From NCBI RefSeq assembly GCF_019492185.1, contig NZ_JAICCF010000007.1:124001-188000 (forward strand): 64,000 nt of DNA. Direction: 5' to 3'. The translations under genes were made by a program, and so were the position numbers. Position 1 is the first letter of the stretch. Each line of letters starts with the position of its first letter. Origin of the DNA: Chitinophaga rhizophila (GTDB lineage: Bacteria; Bacteroidota; Bacteroidia; Chitinophagales; Chitinophagaceae). Under the pieces are notes generated by a model. The model was given only the letters and a program-made list of their open reading frames with translations. It did not search any database and was not told the origin of the DNA. This document shows positions 61,433 to 64,000 of the stretch, piece by piece.

Positions 61433-62353
61433 TTATTTATTCAGCCATTGATTACCGCGTAACCAGTTTTCCAGTCGTTCAAACCAATGTTCGTCAGGAT
61501 TACTGGTGCGCAACCCAAAACCGTGTCCGCCGCGCTGGTAGACATGCAATTCTGCGGGAACCTTGTGTTGAACAAGCGCTGTATAAAACGCAATACTGTT
61601 ACCTACGACAACTGTTTTATCGTCGCTGGCATGTACCAGGAACGTGGGCGGCGTACGGGAAGTTACCTGCTGCTCGTTACTAAACATATGCACTTTTTCT
61701 GCCGGGGCATCATCGCCTATCAGATTCTTTTTAGACCCCTTATGTGTAAGACTGTCTTCCATACTCACCACCGGATATACAAGTACGAGGAAGTCGGGAC
61801 GCAGATTTGTGCCTTCGGGATTTGGAATATATGCTTTATCGAAATGCGTACCGGCTGTGGCAGCCAGATGCCCACCGGCAGAAGAGCCCATCAGTCCTAC
61901 CCTGTTAACATCTACATGCCACTCCTTCGCATGCTGCCGCAGCAGCCGGATAGCCTGCTGTGCATCCTGCAAAGGCCCTGTATTACGATCCCACATGGTA
62001 GCATCATCAGGCATCCTGTATTTCAATACCAGCACCGTAATACCAAGATCATTGAGTTTTCGGGCGAAGTTGATGCCCTCGTGTGAATAAGCAAGAAAGG
62101 TATAGCCTCCGCCCGGACAAACCACCATCGCCGTTCCATTGGCTTTATCAGGTGGTGCACGAAAAAGCTGCACAGTAGGAACAGACACCTTTTGGAAAGA
62201 CAGGCTGCCTTCTTTCTCATTTTTTATTTCCTGGTTGGGAGCTTTACGACTATTGACTACACTATCAGGATATAAGGGCATAAACTCCTGTGCGCTGGCA
62301 ATTGCGGGCATTGTTAAAGTAATGGCTAACAAATGCCATAAACGTATCTTCAT
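61433..62353 (-). CDS. Secreted alpha/beta-hydrolase (BD-FAE / acetyl-xylan esterase-like)
   Basis: Exported esterase of 306 residues with a signal peptide ending at about IASAQ (residue 21). Alpha/beta-hydrolase motifs: the oxyanion block VVCPGGGYTFLAYSHEG (about 78-94), nucleophile Ser near 166 in MGSSAGGHLA, acid Asp near 243 in HASDDKTVV and His near 277 in RGGHGFG. Relatives remove acetyl or feruloyl groups from plant polysaccharides and are sometimes labelled endo-1,4-beta-xylanase B. It is convergent with the phosphoesterase gene, their stop codons one base apart. A decayed LacI regulator lies just upstream. Confidence 0.9.
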   Translation of the reverse strand: MKIRLWHLLAITLTMPAIASAQEFMPLYPDSVVNSRKAPNQEIKNEKEGSLSFQKVSVPTVQLFRAPPDKANGTAMVVCPGGGYTFLAYSHEGINFARKLNDLGITVLVLKYRMPDDATMWDRNTGPLQDAQQAIRLLRQHAKEWHVDVNRVGLMGSSAGGHLAATAGTHFDKAYIPNPEGTNLRPDFLVLVYPVVSMEDSLTHKGSKKNLIGDDAPAEKVHMFSNEQQVTSRTPPTFLVHASDDKTVVVGNSIAFYTALVQHKVPAELHVYQRGGHGFGLRTSNPDEHWFERLENWLRGNQWLNK

Positions 62354-62412
62354 GTGGAATATTTTCGTTGCGGAAGATAGTTAATAAATCTGTTTTTAAT
62401 AATAGCAGAAAA

Positions 62413-62865
62413 TGTATACTACATATTGCCGGACCAGCGTAGTTGGTGAATACACGCCTGCGCAGACAAGGCTACCTGGATGCACTGAAGAAGCAGGGTA
62501 TCCCATACAATTTGGATCTGATGCTGTCTTACGATCTTACCAAAGAAAAGGTAAAGATCTACATGAAAAATTTCGTGGAACAGAACAACCCGCCGGACGC
62601 TCTATTTGCACTTAATCACCTTACTGCTACCACCGCCATGATAGTGATCAGAAACAAGGGATTGCGTATTCCCGGAGATAACGCGATTGCCGGCTTTCTT
62701 AAAGACGGCTCTGCCGGCCTGGAATATCCTGGTTTAACAAGCCTTGCTCAACCTACCGCCGAAACAGGCCGCGAAGCGGCTGAAATGCGGTTACTGAAAA
62801 TACAGGCATCAGTAAAAAACGACTATTCCATCAGAAAAGCACCATCCGTGCAGCAGCCGACCTGA
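62413..62865 (+). pseudogene. C-terminal fragment of a LacI-family regulator
   Basis: The reading frame gives HIAGPA-stop-LVNTRLRRQGYLDALKK, the start of the second half of the LacI/PurR sensor domain, and continues through FALNHLTATTAMIVIRNKGL, RIPGDNAIAGF and YPGLTSLAQPTAETGREAA to a normal end. The first half, including the helix-turn-helix and the hinge, is missing, and there is an in-frame TAG at 62434-62436. About 140 of the usual 340 residues remain. It cannot bind DNA and is a relic. Its position divergent from the esterase suggests it once controlled that gene. Confidence 0.85.
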
Positions 62866-62968
62866 CTAATGATAGGCGAAGCAACTATCTCCTGACACCA
62901 GCATATTGCAATGAACAATCAGCCGTATCACAGCTACGCTTACAGGCTACCGGTATAACAGCTAAGTC

Positions 62969-63553
62969 CTAACTCCTATCGCTAACTCCAAACTTTATAC
63001 CTGCATCTCTGAACAAAGCTTTAATCATGGCCAGCTTGTCTGCGCACAACGGTTCCATATGAAACCTTGAATCGCTTTCTCGCGTATTGGCACATTGAAA
63101 ACATATCTCTATGAAGGCCAACGCTTTTCCTTCAGCATCTGCAAAAGTAATCGCGTGATGTGGTATATAGCAGTCATGTACAGTATGTGCGCCTGTACAG
63201 CCATAATTAAACAACAGGTCCGTAAGTTGTCCGATCTGTTCCGCGTTCAGTAACACCCTTTCCTTCACTACCAGCGGCATCACCGTATCTTCTAGCATCT
63301 GCGGGTCTGCACTGTATATCTCAAACTGCTTTTTGTCAGATATCGTCACTACTCCATCAAAGGAGATCAATTGTATCTGAGCAGCCTTGTCAAATGGGTG
63401 GAATGTCATGCGCGTTTCAGGACCATAAGTATGCTTTCTTACACAATGATTCGGAAGTTGCTGGTCGCCCGGTGCAGGTTTTACCGGCTTAACAGATTGC
63501 GCATGTAACAGAGAAACAATCAACAGTAACGGGATAAAAAGTATTCTTTTCAA
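62969..63553 (-). CDS. Secreted protein of unknown function
   Basis: Exported protein of 194 residues with a signal peptide ending at LLHAQ (residue 19). I do not recognise the family. The mature part contains four conserved-looking cysteines, a GCTGAHTVHDCYIPHHAI block and IEICFQCANT, which together with several His residues could bind a metal, but this is speculative. The start is ATG at 63553. It stands alone between the LacI relic and the repeat array. Confidence 0.75.
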   Translation of the reverse strand: MKRILFIPLLLIVSLLHAQSVKPVKPAPGDQQLPNHCVRKHTYGPETRMTFHPFDKAAQIQLISFDGVVTISDKKQFEIYSADPQMLEDTVMPLVVKERVLLNAEQIGQLTDLLFNYGCTGAHTVHDCYIPHHAITFADAEGKALAFIEICFQCANTRESDSRFHMEPLCADKLAMIKALFRDAGIKFGVSDRS

Positions 63554-64000
63554 GGTATCTGGTTATGCAACGAAACTATAGTTTTTATTGTAAAGTTCAT
63601 TGAGAAATCAGTATTACAGGGTCTTTCTTGGACACCTCAGTACCCGCCATGCGCCACAGGAATGAATACTATCCAATACCTCTACATCCCCTCCATTCCC
63701 TCGCCAGCCCGGCAAATCATCGTATTAAGCAACAGGCTTGAATACCTCTCCTCCCGCCTCCTGTCACAAGAATAAGTACTATCCAATACCCCTACATCCC
63801 CTCCCCTCCGCCGCCAGCCCGGAAAAGCATCGTATTAAGCAACAGACTTAAGCACCTCTCTACCCATTAACCGCCACAGGAATGAATACTGTCCAATACC
63901 TCCACATCCGCTCCTCTCCGCCGCCAGCACGGCAAAGCATCGTATTAAGCAACAGGCTTGGACACCTCTCTACCCGCCACGCACCACAAGAATGAGTACT
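63554..64000. other. 447-base right-edge region without genes
   Basis: After a short leader (63554-63621) that must carry the promoter of the leftward secreted-protein gene, the rest is the 110-bp repeat array. I saw no RNA gene and no open frame of interest. It is strongly C-rich and G-poor on the plus strand, like the non-coding stretch at 25860-26160. Confidence 0.65.
63622..64000. repeat. 110-bp tandem repeat array, continues beyond window
   Basis: The 10-mer start AATgAgTACT recurs at 63661, 63771, 63881 and 63991, giving an exact 110-base period; at least 3.4 units are visible. The best conserved parts are CGTATTAAGCAACAG and the TACT-TCCAATACC block; the rest varies by 10-20%. The period is not a multiple of three and all frames have stops, so it is not a protein repeat. 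There are no unique spacers. Confidence 0.9.

Noticed and set aside
63622..64000. Possible CRISPR or protein-repeat array
   Set aside because: The period is 110 bases with no unique spacers of constant length, and it is not a multiple of three with stops in all frames.

Overview
The window looks like a chromosomal segment from a Bacteroidota bacterium, most likely Chitinophaga or a close relative in the Chitinophagaceae. The basis is three SusC/SusD pairs, two ECF sigma/FecR modules, DUF5107-TPR and 7TM-DISM proteins, and TAnnTTTG-type -7 promoter boxes. No rRNA, tRNA, CRISPR array or intact insertion sequence was seen. The genus call is inference.

Region 1 (1-18773, all minus strand) is the 5' part of a trans-acyltransferase polyketide synthase operon. 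Transcription runs leftward: a NusG/UpxY-type antiterminator, a malonyl-AT/enoyl-reductase fusion, an AT-like acyl hydrolase, a 96-residue unknown protein, then a giant PKS that leaves the left edge after 4832 codons. The PKS reads AR-GNAT-ACP / KS-ACP-ACP-ER / KS-KR-ACP / KS-ACP / KS-KR... Three of its five ACPs carry the tryptophan that flags beta-branching, so an HMG-synthase cassette should lie outside the window. An isovaleryl-like start unit made by beta-branching plus in-line reduction is predicted.

Region 2 (19.4-25.8 kb) holds a HAD phosphatase, a long DUF5107-TPR protein, a sugar-type MFS permease and an unknown secreted protein. Region 3 (26.4-32.4 kb) is a small glycan-utilisation operon, SusC-SusD-GH30, with a hairpin that may set a lower GH30 level.

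Region 4 (32.8-37.7 kb) is the most unusual part. A Crp/Fnr regulator is followed by a B12-type radical SAM protein and then, with stop and start codons abutting, by a 7TM-DISM membrane receptor. The receptor's cytoplasmic end is a coiled coil plus the zinc ribbon and helical segment of an IS1595-type transposase, without the catalytic domain. A perfect 18-bp palindrome sits at the divergent Crp/Fnr promoter.

Region 5 (37.7-44.8 kb) carries small secreted proteins, a beta-barrel, a possible primase-fold protein and an LRR-DUF1963 protein, plus a 75-nt near-perfect palindrome. Region 6 (44.9-60.1 kb) has two cell-surface signalling systems arranged head to head. The left one is sigma-FecR-SusC-SusD-lipoprotein-dihaem peroxidase; the right one is sigma-FecR-SusC-SusD-phosphoesterase, with its SusD gene broken by one in-frame stop. 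Region 7 (60.1-64 kb) has a Tat-exported metallophosphoesterase, a secreted esterase, a decayed LacI regulator, an unknown secreted protein and a 110-bp tandem repeat array running off the right edge.
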